The notes under the pieces: model-generated
The model's input: the letters and a program-made list of their open reading frames with translations, nothing else
Database searches by the model: none
What the model was told of the DNA's origin: nothing
Shown here: piece by piece, positions 18,113 to 26,706 of the stretch
How positions within the stretch are numbered: position 1 is the stretch's first letter
Layout: each line of letters begins with the position of its first letter
Translations under genes and position numbers: made by a program
Assembly (NCBI RefSeq): GCF_003666685.1
Contig: NZ_RCIZ01000001.1
Location: 124,001 to 188,000, forward strand
Direction of reading: 5' to 3'
From: Mesorhizobium sp. YM1C-6-2
Lineage (GTDB): Bacteria; Pseudomonadota; Alphaproteobacteria; Rhizobiales; Rhizobiaceae
Length of the DNA: 64,000 nt

Positions 18113-19213
18113 TCACGGGAAAAAGATCAGGAAGACATAGGCGCCGAAGACGACCAGATGCACGAGGCCGGTGAGCATGGTCGTGCGCCCCGTGCCGAAG
18201 CTGATGATGCTTATGCCCAGCCCGAGCAGGAGCAGCACCGTGTCGCCCGGATCCAGCCCGAGCGTCAGCTCACGGCCGGTGAGGAGGCTCGCGGCGGCGA
18301 CGGCCGGTATCGTCAGACCGATGGTGGCGCAGGCGGAGCCGAGCGCGATGTTCAGGCTACGCTGCAGCTCGTTCCTGAGCGACGCCCGGATCGCCGCCAG
18401 CGATTCCGGCAGCAGCACCAGCGTCGCGATGAAGGCGCCGACGATCGCGTCGGCCCGGTCGACCTGCAGCGCGACCAGCGCGTCCTCGACGCCCGCTGCG
18501 ATATCCTCCGCCAGCAGCACGACGCCGGCCAGCCCGACGAAGAGCAGGACGACGTTGAGGGCGATCCCGTCCCTAGCGATGTGCCTGCCCTGGTCGGCCT
18601 TCACGAGCTCCTCGACGAAGTCCTCCTTGCGCGATCCCATCTGCGCATAGACGAAGCTGCCGTAGAGCAGGATCGAGAGCACGCTGACGAAGGCGAGCTG
18701 CTTGGGCGAGAACGTGCCGTGGCCGACCGACAGCGTGAAGTCCGGCAGCACGAGCGTCAGCACCGCGAGCGCCGTCAGCAGCGACAGATAGGCATTGGTG
18801 CCCTGCCTCTTCAGATCCTGATGCTTGTGGCGCAGCCCGCCGAAAGTGAGGCAGATGCCGATGACGCCCCCGCAGACGATCATGACCGTGGAGAACACGG
18901 ATTCTCGCGCCAGCGTCGGGTTGTTCTCGCCGTGCAGCATCATCGAGACGATCACCGAGACTTCGATGGTGGTAACCGCGAAGGTGAGAACCAGCGTGCC
19001 ATAGGGTTCGCCGATGCGGTGCGCGATCGCCTCGGCGTGGTGCAGGGCCGCGAAAACCGCCGCGAACACCAGCCCGATCGCCAGCAGCGAGAGAACGAGC
19101 CGGACCGGAACCGCCGCATGCTGCGCCGAGACGATGCCGAGCTGCAGGGTCACCGCTAGCAGCAGGGTGGCCACGGGAAGCGCATTGAACGCAACCTTCT
19201 GCCGTCCGGTCAT
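18113..19213 (-). CDS. chaA: Ca2+(Na+)/H+ antiporter, ChaA type
   Basis: A 366-residue cation/proton exchanger with about eleven helices. The two inverted alpha-repeat motifs of the CaCA superfamily are clear: GEPYGTLVLTFAVTTIEVS in the first half and LPESLAAIRASLRNELQRS with the following NIALGSACATIGLTIP in the second, with their acidic ion-binding residues. It exports Ca2+, Na+ or K+ at alkaline pH in exchange for protons. GGGGAAAA precedes the ATG. It stands between the sulfate operon and a DedA gene and is probably a single gene. Confidence 0.85.
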   Translation of the reverse strand: MTGRQKVAFNALPVATLLLAVTLQLGIVSAQHAAVPVRLVLSLLAIGLVFAAVFAALHHAEAIAHRIGEPYGTLVLTFAVTTIEVSVIVSMMLHGENNPTLARESVFSTVMIVCGGVIGICLTFGGLRHKHQDLKRQGTNAYLSLLTALAVLTLVLPDFTLSVGHGTFSPKQLAFVSVLSILLYGSFVYAQMGSRKEDFVEELVKADQGRHIARDGIALNVVLLFVGLAGVVLLAEDIAAGVEDALVALQVDRADAIVGAFIATLVLLPESLAAIRASLRNELQRSLNIALGSACATIGLTIPAVAAASLLTGRELTLGLDPGDTVLLLLGLGISIISFGTGRTTMLTGLVHLVVFGAYVFLIFFP

Positions 19214-19288
19214 GCTTTTCCCCGCAGTACCTGCCCTAGGCCTACCACTACACCAAGGCCGGCCGGGCCGCGACGGGAAAGACCGCGC

Positions 19289-19879
19289 TTACTGGGGCGG
19301 GATCCTGGTGGCGCGGCGGCTGAGGCGATGGGCGACGTACCAGCCGCCGACACCGGCGACGACGCCGATGCCGAGCCCGATCAGCAGGCGCTGGTGCCGG
19401 TGCAGCGTATCGCCGACGATATGCTCCGCGCCGAGGCCGAAGACATAGCCGATGCCGCCGAACAGGGTCGTCCAGATGAGCGCGGACAAGGCATTGAGGA
19501 CCACGAATTTCGGCGCTGCGATGCCCGACAGGCCAGCCGCCACGCCGCCGACCAGCCGGAAGCCGTAGACGTAGCGGTTGCCGAGTACATAGAGCGTCGG
19601 ATAGCGCTGCATCAGGTCGAAGGCGCGATCGAAACCTGGCTTCGCCCGCAGCCGCTGCACGAACGGCCTGTCTGCGAAGCGGCGGCCGCACAGGAAGAAG
19701 GCCGCGTCACCGCCGAATGCGCCGAGGAAGACGGCCATGAAGGCCTGCCACGGCACGAACACGCCCTGATGCGCGAAGAAGCCGGCGACGATCGCCGCCG
19801 TCTCGCCTTCCGCCAGGCAGCCGGCGAAGACGGCGATCAGCCCGTATTGCTCGATCAGGCTATGGAGGGTGTCAGACAT
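19289..19879 (-). CDS. DedA-family membrane protein
   Basis: A 196-residue DedA/SNARE-associated (VTT-fold) protein. An acidic re-entrant segment (GCLAEGETAAIVAGFFAHQ) is followed by GAFGGDAAFFLCGR, the basic motif (GNRYVYGFRLVGGVAAGLSG) and a final transmembrane helix. DedA proteins flip lipids such as undecaprenyl phosphate or phosphatidylethanolamine and help maintain proton motive force. The substrate of this one is not evident. Its start lies 78 bp after the SMP-30 gene on the same strand. Confidence 0.85.
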   Translation of the reverse strand: MSDTLHSLIEQYGLIAVFAGCLAEGETAAIVAGFFAHQGVFVPWQAFMAVFLGAFGGDAAFFLCGRRFADRPFVQRLRAKPGFDRAFDLMQRYPTLYVLGNRYVYGFRLVGGVAAGLSGIAAPKFVVLNALSALIWTTLFGGIGYVFGLGAEHIVGDTLHRHQRLLIGLGIGVVAGVGGWYVAHRLSRRATRIPPQ

Positions 19880-19957
19880 TGCCGACCATCGCGCGACCGG
19901 TGGAGCGAATGGAAGATCGGGCGGGGCGGGTCACGGAACCGACCCCGCCGGCCGATC

Positions 19958-20875
19958 TCAGTAGGTCTTTGCGCCGTTGACCATCAGGCGGACCATGTAG
20001 AGCGAGGTCGTGCCTGCAATGTAGAGGTCGTTGCGCTTGGAGCCGCCGAAGCAGACATTGGCGACCACCTCCGGCACCTTCACCTTGCCGATCAGCGTCC
20101 CGTCCGGCGCGTAGCAATGGACGCCGTCGGCGGCGCTCGTCCAGACATTGCCTTCCTCGTCCAGCCGGAAGCCGTCGAAGAGGCCGGCCGTGCACTCGGC
20201 GAAGACCTTGCCGCCGCGCACCTTCTTGCCGCCGGCCGCGACGTTGAAGACGAGCATGTGGGCCGGATGGTCCGGCACATGGGTGCGGCCCGTATCCGCG
20301 ACGTAGAGCTTCGATTCGTCGAGGGAGAAGGCCAGCCCGTTCGGCCGCACCATGTCGGTGATGACGGCGTCGACCTTTCCCGTCCCCGGATCGACCCGGT
20401 AGACATGGCAGGCGCCGATCTCGCTCTCGGCCTTGTCGCCCTCATAGTCCGTGTCGATGCCGTAGGCCGGGTCGGTGAACCAGATCGATCCGTCCGACTT
20501 GACGACTGCGTCGTTGGGCGAATTGAGGCGCTTGCCCTGCCAGCTGTCGGCGATGGTCGTTATCGAGCCGTCGAACTCGGTGCGGCTCACCCGGCGGCCG
20601 GAATGCTCGCAGGAGACGAGCCTGCCCTGCCGGTCGACCGTGTGGCCGTTGGTGTTGCCGCAGGGTTGGCGGAACACGCTGACGCCGCCGTCCGTCTCGT
20701 CGTAGCGCAGGATGCGGTTGTTGGGGATGTCCGACCAGAGAAGATAGCGGCCGGCGGCGAACCAGACCGGGCCTTCCGCCCACTGGCATCCCGTATAGAG
20801 CTGGCGGACGCCGGCGTTTCCGTTGACCAGTTTCCCGAAACGCGCGTCCAGAATCTCGTAGTCGCTTGCCGGCAT
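19958..20875 (-). CDS. SMP-30/gluconolactonase-family protein
   Basis: A 305-residue six-bladed beta-propeller lactonase. Family landmarks are the metal-binding EGPVWF, the LLWSDIPNNRILRYDE blade, RLNSPNDAVVKSDGSIWFTDP and NGLAFSLDESKLYVADT. These carry the Glu/Asn/Asp ligands of the divalent metal. Members hydrolyse sugar acid lactones; the substrate is not given by the neighbours. The gene is preceded by about 230 bp without genes that contain a 10-bp hairpin. Confidence 0.88.
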   Translation of the reverse strand: MPASDYEILDARFGKLVNGNAGVRQLYTGCQWAEGPVWFAAGRYLLWSDIPNNRILRYDETDGGVSVFRQPCGNTNGHTVDRQGRLVSCEHSGRRVSRTEFDGSITTIADSWQGKRLNSPNDAVVKSDGSIWFTDPAYGIDTDYEGDKAESEIGACHVYRVDPGTGKVDAVITDMVRPNGLAFSLDESKLYVADTGRTHVPDHPAHMLVFNVAAGGKKVRGGKVFAECTAGLFDGFRLDEEGNVWTSAADGVHCYAPDGTLIGKVKVPEVVANVCFGGSKRNDLYIAGTTSLYMVRLMVNGAKTY

Positions 20876-20947
20876 GAAGTCCCTCCCAATGCGCTGGCCC
20901 GGACCGGGCTCATATCATCACGGCGATGACGCCAGACAATCGCGCCG

Positions 20948-20975
20948 CTCGCCGCATCCCGCTGAATGCGGCGAG
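20948..20975. other. 10-bp stem-loop upstream of the SMP-30 gene
   Basis: CTCGCCGCAT and ATGCGGCGAG are perfect inverted arms around an 8-nt loop, 73 bp upstream of the SMP-30 start and 130 bp after the mepA stop. There is no U-tract in the minus-strand direction. It may mark the 3' end of the mepA transcript or a leader structure for the lactonase. Confidence 0.4.
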
Positions 20976-21106
20976 ATAAGAGGAACATTCACGCGCTTTG
21001 ACAAGCCCGTCCGCAACGAAAGTGCATCGCCGGCGGGATCGGCCGGCAAGCCGACGTGTATTGTCCGCGAGCGGCGCGGCGCAGGAAACACCCTGCGCCC
21101 CTGCCG

Positions 21107-22198
21107 TCATTGATCCGGCCGCCAGTCGGGCAGCGGCACGGCGACGCCCTCGGCCGGCAGGTAGGCGCTGGCGCCGATCGACACGCCCGGCCGCGGCACG
21201 ATTTCCCCGGCGGACTCGATGACCGACGCAATCGACGCGCCGCCATCGACGCCACTACCACCACTGCCGCCGCCTCCGAAGGTAGCAGCCATCTCGGATG
21301 CCGGCGCCGGCGCATTGAGCACCATGCGGCATTCCTTCGGCAGCGCCGACATCTTCATCACGTCGCGCGCCTTGGGCGCATCCGGGTTCTTGTTCGGCCG
21401 CCACGGCTCCTCGGTGAACCACCAGGCGAGCGACTTGTCGCAGCCGTCGCCGGGCGCGGTCGCCGGTTGCGACTTGCAGCCGGTGGAGCCCGGCTGGCAG
21501 CCGATGCGGATGTGGAAATGGTAGTCATGGCCCCAGAACGGACGCACCTTGCGCAGCCAGGAGCGGTCGCCCGTCACCGTGTCGCAGAGCTTCTTCTTGA
21601 TACCGGGGTGGACGAGGATGCGCTCGACTTCCGGGTAGCTCGCAGCGCGCCTGAGCAGCCGGGCATGCGCCGGCGTCCAGACCTTCTCGTTGACGGTCAG
21701 CCCGCCCTTCTTGATCATCGAGACGGCGCTGATGTTCTCGCGCTCGCTCACCGACAATGTGCGGCCCGGCATCGGGTTGAGCCAGATATCCGCGTCAAGG
21801 CCGATCTGGTGCGAGGCGTGACCGGTCAGCATCGGGCCGCCGCGCGGCTGCGAGATGTCGCCGATGAGCAGCCCCGGCCAGCCGTCCTTCTCGGCGGCGT
21901 CGCGCGACAGCTTCTCGATCAGCGCGATCATCGTCGGATGGCCCCAGCGGCGGTTGCGCGAGAGGCGCATGGCCTGCCAGGTCGGCCCGTCCGTCGGGAT
22001 GGCGACGCCGCCCGAGAAACAGCCCTTCGAATAGAAGCCATAGGATTTAGCCGGGATGGCGGCCGGCAGCGGTTGGTGGCCGAACAGGTTTTTCGCAAGC
22101 TCCTCGGCGCCGGCCTGCGGCGCCTCGATGCCGGACATGGCGAAAGCGGCGACCGCGACGGCCGCAAGCTTCAGCACGGATGTCAGAAGTGTCTTCAT
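21107..22198 (-). CDS. mepA: Penicillin-insensitive murein endopeptidase
   Basis: A 363-residue periplasmic LAS-type zinc endopeptidase that cuts D-Ala-meso-DAP cross-links in peptidoglycan. A signal peptide (about 1-31) is present. The zinc ligands lie in HASHQIGLDADIWL (His and Asp) and HDYHFHIRI (His-x-His). Cys pairs around GCQPGSTGCKSQ and DGCDKS fit the periplasmic disulfides of the family. The last 90 or so residues, rich in Gly, Ser, Ala and Pro, extend beyond E. coli MepA and look unstructured. The gene lies 120 bp from an SDR on the same strand. Confidence 0.9.
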   Translation of the reverse strand: MKTLLTSVLKLAAVAVAAFAMSGIEAPQAGAEELAKNLFGHQPLPAAIPAKSYGFYSKGCFSGGVAIPTDGPTWQAMRLSRNRRWGHPTMIALIEKLSRDAAEKDGWPGLLIGDISQPRGGPMLTGHASHQIGLDADIWLNPMPGRTLSVSERENISAVSMIKKGGLTVNEKVWTPAHARLLRRAASYPEVERILVHPGIKKKLCDTVTGDRSWLRKVRPFWGHDYHFHIRIGCQPGSTGCKSQPATAPGDGCDKSLAWWFTEEPWRPNKNPDAPKARDVMKMSALPKECRMVLNAPAPASEMAATFGGGGSGGSGVDGGASIASVIESAGEIVPRPGVSIGASAYLPAEGVAVPLPDWRPDQ

Positions 22199-22318
22199 GG
22201 GCTGTCCCAGCCTTTCTCCGGCCCCGACCCTGGACCCCGATGGTTACCCAACCGTAAACGCCCCACGCCACCGTCGATCGCGCGCTTTCGCGATCCTCGA
22301 AGCCCATCTCGCGTCCGT

Positions 22319-23233
22319 CTAGCGCTTCATCGGGCTCCTTGCGTCGCTCTCGCCTTCGCCCTTCCAATCGCCCGTCGCCCACATGGCATCGAAGGCCGAG
22401 CGGTAGTCGGGATGACGAAATCGATAGCCGGTCCCCTTGAGCGCCGCGTTCGAGACGCGCTTGTTCTCGCCATAGAAAGACCGCGCCATGGGCGAAAGTT
22501 GGGCAGAGGCGAAAGGAATCTCCGGCGGCGGCTCGACCCCCATCAATCCGGCGGCGTAAGTCACCACGTCCTGCGGGGGCCCCGGCTCGTCGTCGGTGAC
22601 GTTGAAGACCCCGCCGAGGTCGCGCTCCGCCAGATGCCAGAGCGCGCCGGCTATGTCGGCGGCATGGATGCGGTTGAACACCTGGCCGGGTTTTATCAGG
22701 CGCTTGGCCGTGCCGCTCCGGAGATTGACTAACGCATTGCGGCCCGGCCCGTAGATGCCGGACAGCCTGAGCACTGCGACGGGCACGCCGGCCTTTTCGC
22801 CCAGCGCCAGCCACTGGTTTTCGGCTTCGAGGCGCAGCTGGGAGCGTTTCGACACCGGCCGGCATTGGCCGGTTTCGTCGACCCAGCCCCCATCGTAGTT
22901 GCCGTAGACTCCCACGGTGGAGAGGTAGCCGATCCAGCGAAGCTGTGGCGTCAGTCTCGCCAGATCGCCTCCAACCATTTCGACCACCGGATCGCCGCCT
23001 TCTTCGGGCGAGATCGAGACAATGAGATGCGTCGCCTCGCCCAGCGACTTCAGCAGATCGGGCGAAAACTCTTCCCCGTCGAAAAGGATCGGTTCGATCC
23101 CCACGCGTCTGAGCGCATCGAACTTTTCGGTCGAGCGCGTCGTGCCGGCGATGTCGATCGTTGGATCGCTGCGTGTGGCCGCAAAAGCTTTCGCTGAATA
23201 GCCGGCGCCGAGGATGAAGAAGCGTGATGTCAT
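22319..23233 (-). CDS. NAD(P)-dependent epimerase/dehydratase-like SDR (YeeZ type)
   Basis: A 304-residue extended SDR with the dinucleotide site FFILGAGYSAKAFA, a STVGVYGNYDG segment in place of the classic Ser/Tyr site, and LRLSGIYGPGRNAL. This pattern matches the YeeZ/SDR_a5-like subgroup, whose substrate is unknown. In the uninterrupted ancestor it probably followed queG directly: a TGA in one frame overlaps its ATG, an ATGA arrangement. Today a 547-bp mobile cassette separates the two genes. Confidence 0.8.
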   Translation of the reverse strand: MTSRFFILGAGYSAKAFAATRSDPTIDIAGTTRSTEKFDALRRVGIEPILFDGEEFSPDLLKSLGEATHLIVSISPEEGGDPVVEMVGGDLARLTPQLRWIGYLSTVGVYGNYDGGWVDETGQCRPVSKRSQLRLEAENQWLALGEKAGVPVAVLRLSGIYGPGRNALVNLRSGTAKRLIKPGQVFNRIHAADIAGALWHLAERDLGGVFNVTDDEPGPPQDVVTYAAGLMGVEPPPEIPFASAQLSPMARSFYGENKRVSNAALKGTGYRFRHPDYRSAFDAMWATGDWKGEGESDARSPMKR

Positions 23234-23277
23234 GCGTTGACCAGTCGTGGGATGGGAGTGAAGCAGCCAGCCATTCG

Positions 23278-23296
23278 GGTAGTGTCTCAGTTTGAA
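23278..23296 (+). repeat. Left terminal inverted repeat of the GNAT cassette
   Basis: The sequence GGTAGTGTCTCAGTTTGAA is the exact reverse complement of 23806-23824. The TGA stop codon of the GNAT gene (23287-23289 on the plus strand) lies inside it, so the passenger gene's end is part of the transposon end. The outermost G may belong either to this repeat or to the 9-bp form of the target duplication. Confidence 0.9.
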
Positions 23297-23790
23297 TTCC
23301 CATGTCCGAATGCGAACTCGATCCGATTCGGGCGGGGGCCTGGCCGACCAGTTGCCCGAAAACCCGCCTTGGTCAGTAGTCCAATGGAGGCTGAATTATC
23401 TGGATGTGTTTCAGCGATGATCGGCCTTGAAGCAAGCGACGGTCTAGTGGCGATCTGCTCAAGCAAACCTTGAAGAGCCTCGTATGCGTATCCCTTTTTC
23501 TGATGGTCCACACCTAGCCAGTAGCCAATCTCGATGGTTTGGTCAGGATGATCGATTACGCCTACAGCACCGATCATTGGGCCATTCGCGAGCCGAACAG
23601 CGAAGAAGAACTCCTTGGTTTCCTCTTGGGCGGCAATGAGCGCCGCCGCTTTCGCGGTGGGTAACCCGCCTTCCATAAAGGCCATCCACTGATAAACTTC
23701 AGGCACGTTGCTGATTGCAGCTAGCTCCTCAGCGTCGTCTGGTGTGAGCCGCTGTATCCGGAGCCGGTCCGTCGTGAACGCATCAAGCAT
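23287..23790 (-). CDS. GNAT-family N-acetyltransferase (RimJ/RimL type), cassette passenger
   Basis: A 167-residue GCN5-related acetyltransferase. It begins with the RimJ/RimL pattern TDRLRIQRLTPDDAEELA. It carries IEIGYWLGVDHQKKGYAYEAL, including the acetyl-CoA pyrophosphate loop QKKGYA, and the closing NSASIGLLTKAGFRATGR. Such enzymes acetylate protein N-termini or small amines, including some antibiotics; the substrate here is unknown. The ATG at 23790 follows a GAGG site. An in-frame ATG at 23829 lies outside the mobile element, in the target duplication, so it cannot be native. Coding sequence fills the cassette and ends inside its left repeat. GC is lower than in neighbouring genes. Confidence 0.85.
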   Translation of the reverse strand: MLDAFTTDRLRIQRLTPDDAEELAAISNVPEVYQWMAFMEGGLPTAKAAALIAAQEETKEFFFAVRLANGPMIGAVGVIDHPDQTIEIGYWLGVDHQKKGYAYEALQGLLEQIATRPSLASRPIIAETHPDNSASIGLLTKAGFRATGRPGPRPNRIEFAFGHGNSN

Positions 23791-23805
23791 GGGAACGGCC
23801 TCATT

Positions 23806-23824
23806 TTCAAACTGAGACACTACC
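23806..23824 (-). repeat. Right terminal inverted repeat of the GNAT cassette
   Basis: This is the exact reverse complement of 23278-23296. It supplies the TAG stop codon (23820-23822, minus strand) that now ends queG. It lies just upstream of the GNAT start, so it may also contribute part of that gene's promoter or ribosome-binding region (GAGG at about 23799). Confidence 0.9.
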
Positions 23825-24953
23825 GCCATTCGGCACGGACGGATTCGTCGGATTCCTGAGCGCTCGCTGCAAGTTTCGCCAGTTCAGCCGGTTCAAGAAG
23901 CCGTGACAGCGCCCACACCGCCGCGCCGCGCACCAGTGGCGAGGGATCTTCAAGCAGTTCGCGGCAACGGGCGGCGAGCGCGGCGTCGCCCGAGTTTCCC
24001 GCAGCGATCAGCACGTTACGCAAAAAACGGTCGCGTCCGATGCGCTTTACCGGCGATCCCGAGAACAGCGAGCGGAACGCCGCGTCGTCGAGCGCCAGAA
24101 GCTCGGCGAGTTTCGGTTCGCGCAGGTCGTCTCGCGCCGCGAGCTTCGCTTCGGACGCCTGGCGGGCAAACTTGTTCCAGGGGCAGGCGGCGAGGCAGTC
24201 GTCGCAGCCATAGATGCGGTTGCCGATGGCCTCGCGGAATTCGTGCGGGATCGGCCCCTTGTTCTCGATCGTGAGGTAGGAGATGCAGCGCCGCGCATCG
24301 AGCCGGTAGGGCGCCGGGAAGGCGTCTGTCGGGCAGGCGTCCAGGCAGGCGCGGCAGGAGCCGCAATGGTCTTCCTCTGCGGTGTCAGGCTCGATCTCGG
24401 CCGTGGTGAAGATCGAGCCGAGGAACAGCCACGATCCGAATTCGCGGCTGACGAGGTTCGAATGCTTGCCCTGCCAGCCGACGCCGGCGGCTTCGGCGAG
24501 CGGCTTCTCCATCACCGGCGCGGTGTCCACGAACACCTTCACGTCGCCGCCGGCCCTGGCGACGATGCGCCCGGCGATCTCCTTCAGCCTGCCCTTGATG
24601 ATGTCGTGATAGTCGCGGTTCTGCGCATAGACCGAGATCGCGCCGCGGTCGCGCTTTTCCAGAACCTCGCGCGGATCGTGGTCGGGGCCGTAGTTCATGG
24701 CGAGCACGATGATCGAGCGCACCTCCGGCCAGAGCGTCCTGGGATCGGCGCGCCGCTCCAGCGTCTCGGCGATCCAGCCCATCGAACCGTGGAAACCGTC
24801 GGCGACGAACTCCTTCAGCCTTGCCGGCGCGAGCGGAATGGCGTCGGGTGACGTCACGGCAACAGCGTCGAAGCCGGCCAGCCTCGCCTGCCGGCCGATC
24901 ATCTGCCGCAGCGTCTCGCCTTTTGCGGCCCTGCTAGAAGTCGAGGTCCGCAT
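23820..24953 (-). CDS. queG: Epoxyqueuosine reductase, C-terminus altered by insertion
   Basis: A 377-residue iron-sulfur and cobalamin enzyme for the last step of queuosine synthesis in tRNA, epoxyqueuosine to queuosine. The catalytic Asp is in [14 protein letters not shown]. The two [4Fe-4S] motifs are [12 protein letters not shown] (about 200) and [14 protein letters not shown] (about 250, joined by the upstream CISYL Cys). HEAT-like helices form the C-terminus ([14 protein letters not shown]). The final codon TGG-CGG-TAG reads into the cassette's terminal repeat, so the native last residues after SVRAEW are lost. All catalytic parts are intact and the enzyme is probably functional. Its start overlaps the GST gene by 20 bp. 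Confidence 0.92.
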   Translation of the reverse strand: MRTSTSSRAAKGETLRQMIGRQARLAGFDAVAVTSPDAIPLAPARLKEFVADGFHGSMGWIAETLERRADPRTLWPEVRSIIVLAMNYGPDHDPREVLEKRDRGAISVYAQNRDYHDIIKGRLKEIAGRIVARAGGDVKVFVDTAPVMEKPLAEAAGVGWQGKHSNLVSREFGSWLFLGSIFTTAEIEPDTAEEDHCGSCRACLDACPTDAFPAPYRLDARRCISYLTIENKGPIPHEFREAIGNRIYGCDDCLAACPWNKFARQASEAKLAARDDLREPKLAELLALDDAAFRSLFSGSPVKRIGRDRFLRNVLIAAGNSGDAALAARCRELLEDPSPLVRGAAVWALSRLLEPAELAKLAASAQESDESVRAEWR

Positions 24954-25626
24954 AATGCGATACCGGGGACAGGCCCCGGACCCGATCGGCGAGCAGCGGC
25001 CGGAAGGACGGCCGCGACTTCATGCGCGTGTACCATTCGCGCGCCGCGCTGTGGCCGCTCCAGTCGATTTCCCCGAGGTAATCGAGGATCGACAGCGACG
25101 CGGCGGCGGCGAGGTCGGCATAGGTGATGCGCGGGCCGGCGAGCCAGTGGCGCGTGCCGGCCAGCCAGTTGGTGTATTTCATGTGCTGGCGCACATTGGC
25201 GCGCGCCGCGCGGATAGCCGCCGAATCGGGCGAGCCGCCGCCGAGCGCTTCCGGCATCAACGGCTTCAGCACGCGCTCGCGCACCAGGTGGCGCGTCACC
25301 TCGGCCTCGGTCTTGACCAGATACCAGTCGGCCAGGCGGCGGATCTCGGCGCGGTCCATCGGGTCTTCGGCCAGCAACCTCCGGTCGCGCTTCAATACGC
25401 CGCGTGTCTCATCGAGATATTCGGCAATAACATGCGCGCCGATGATCGGCACGTCACCTTCCGCGAGCAGCACCGGCAGCGTACCGGCGGCGTTCAGCGC
25501 CAAGAATTCCTTGCGCCGCGTCCACGGCTTCTCCTCGATCAGCGCCAGTTCCTCGTTGAACTCGCCGAACGCCAGGCGGACGAAACGGCAGGTCGCGAAC
25601 ATCGGATGATGAAAAAGCGTCAGCAT
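24934..25626 (-). CDS. Glutathione S-transferase family protein
   Basis: A 230-residue GST-fold protein. The N-terminal thioredoxin-like domain contains [17 protein letters not shown] and the cis-Pro motif GTLPVLL, with [12 protein letters not shown] at the glutathione site. An all-helical C-terminal domain includes [19 protein letters not shown]. The catalytic residue is probably a Ser/Cys-type rather than Tyr. Its 3' end overlaps the queG start by 20 bp, so the two are co-transcribed, and a promoter must lie in the 160-bp space shared with divergent uppP. Substrate unknown. Confidence 0.87.
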   Translation of the reverse strand: MLTLFHHPMFATCRFVRLAFGEFNEELALIEEKPWTRRKEFLALNAAGTLPVLLAEGDVPIIGAHVIAEYLDETRGVLKRDRRLLAEDPMDRAEIRRLADWYLVKTEAEVTRHLVRERVLKPLMPEALGGGSPDSAAIRAARANVRQHMKYTNWLAGTRHWLAGPRITYADLAAAASLSILDYLGEIDWSGHSAAREWYTRMKSRPSFRPLLADRVRGLSPVSHYADLDF

Positions 25627-25785
25627 GATCCCGCGTTATAAAACTGAAAATGCGTCTGGCCTCGCGGAGGCTGCGCCGCTAAATCTTGCGCGCCCGATTC
25701 CGGGATCGCCGCGGCCGATCGACCTATAGGGCCGGTTCCGCGCCGTGACAAGCAATTGCACCCGTTCCCGTAGATAAGGGAAATC

Positions 25786-26592
25786 ATGGAAAATCAGTCT
25801 CTCATCGATGCCCTGGTGCTCGGCCTGCTCGAAGGTCTGACCGAATTCATCCCGGTGTCGTCGACCGGCCACATATTGCTGGCCGGGCATTTCCTCGGCT
25901 TCGAATCGACCGGCAAGGCCTTCGAGATCCTGATCCAGCTCGGCGCGATCCTGGCGATCCTGACCGTCTATTCCGGCCGCCTGATCAAGCTGCTGGTCGA
26001 TTTCCCCAGCGACGGCCGCACGCGCCGCTTCGTGTTCGGCATCCTGCTCGCCTTCCTTCCCGCGGCCTTCCTCGGCGTCATCGGCCACAGCTTCATCAAG
26101 ACGGTGCTGTTCGAGACGCCGAAGCTGATCTGCGTCATGCTTCTGCTCGGCGGGCTCGTGCTCCTGTGGGTCGACAGGCTGGAACTCAAGCCGAAATACC
26201 ACGACGTGATGGAGTTCCCGCTGTCGCTCTGCCTGAAGATCGGGCTGTTCCAGTGCCTGGCGCTCATTCCCGGCACCTCGCGGTCCGGCTCGACCATCGT
26301 CGGCGCGCTGCTGATGGGCACGGACAAGCGCTCGGCGGCGGAGTTCTCCTTCTTCCTCGCCATGCCGACCATGGCCGGCGCCTTCGCCTATGACCTCTAC
26401 AAGAACCGCGACGTGCTGTCGGCCGCCGACCTGCCGGTGATCGGCGTCGGCTTCGTTGCCGCCTTCGTCATGGCGGTGATCGTCGTGCGTTATCTGCTCG
26501 ACTATGTGTCGCGGCACGGTTTTGCGCTGTTCGCCTGGTGGCGGCTGATCGTCGGCGCGGTCGGCCTCGCCGCCCTCTACATCTGGGGATAG
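25786..26592 (+). CDS. uppP: Undecaprenyl-diphosphatase
   Basis: A 268-residue polytopic membrane phosphatase (BacA) that recycles undecaprenyl diphosphate to the monophosphate carrier for cell-wall synthesis; overexpression gives bacitracin resistance. The two active-site motifs are present: [15 protein letters not shown] near the N-terminus and [10 protein letters not shown] in the middle. Length and helix pattern are standard. Divergent from the GST-queG pair. A palindromic repeat begins eight bases after its stop. Confidence 0.95.
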   Translation: MENQSLIDALVLGLLEGLTEFIPVSSTGHILLAGHFLGFESTGKAFEILIQLGAILAILTVYSGRLIKLLVDFPSDGRTRRFVFGILLAFLPAAFLGVIGHSFIKTVLFETPKLICVMLLLGGLVLLWVDRLELKPKYHDVMEFPLSLCLKIGLFQCLALIPGTSRSGSTIVGALLMGTDKRSAAEFSFFLAMPTMAGAFAYDLYKNRDVLSAADLPVIGVGFVAAFVMAVIVVRYLLDYVSRHGFALFAWWRLIVGAVGLAALYIWG

Positions 26593-26599
26593 CAGGCGC

Positions 26600-26706
26600 T
26601 AGAGCGTTTCCAGCTTTCCCAGAATCGCGGAACCGCTCTATCTATTTGTTTTTACGCAGTTCCGGACGCAAAACCGCTGCGCACTTTTGCTGGAATTGCT
26701 CTAGAG
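26600..26706. repeat. Intergenic palindromic repeat, copy related to 60186-60250
   Basis: The repeat starts with arms TAGAGCG (26600-26606) and CGCTCTA (26634-26640). A second module contains TCTATTTGTTTTTACGCA and ends CTTTTGCTGGAATTGCTCTAG. The second module is nearly identical to 60186-60250, with a few substitutions that spoil its stem. It fills the space between uppP and the convergent TSUP gene, whose TAG stop (26701-26703) is in the CTAG edge. No coding content. Confidence 0.8.

Larger units (their letters stand above)
23278..23824. mobile_element. Non-autonomous mobile insertion cassette carrying one GNAT gene
   Basis: The 547-bp segment is bounded by perfect 19-bp terminal inverted repeats (23278-23296 and 23806-23824). 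It is flanked by the direct repeat GCCATTCG(G) at 23270-23277(8) and 23825-23832(3), an 8- or 9-bp target duplication depending on how a shared G is assigned. There is no transposase; nearly all of the interior is one GNAT gene. Base composition is visibly lower in GC than the flanks, and codon use differs. Insertion is at the extreme 3' end of queG. The layout fits a mobile insertion cassette (IS ends plus passenger gene) moved in trans. Families making 8-bp duplications with GG-starting ends and known for passenger genes, such as IS1595, are candidates, but I could not match the ends. Confidence 0.85.

Noticed and set aside
23278-23824. Integron gene cassette as explanation of the GNAT element
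   Set aside because: No attC core site is seen; paired terminal inverted repeats with a target duplication indicate transposition instead.
23791-23829. GNAT start at the ATG in the target duplication
   Set aside because: That codon lies outside the mobile element and was acquired by insertion; ATG at 23790 has a ribosome site and aligns with RimJ/RimL starts.
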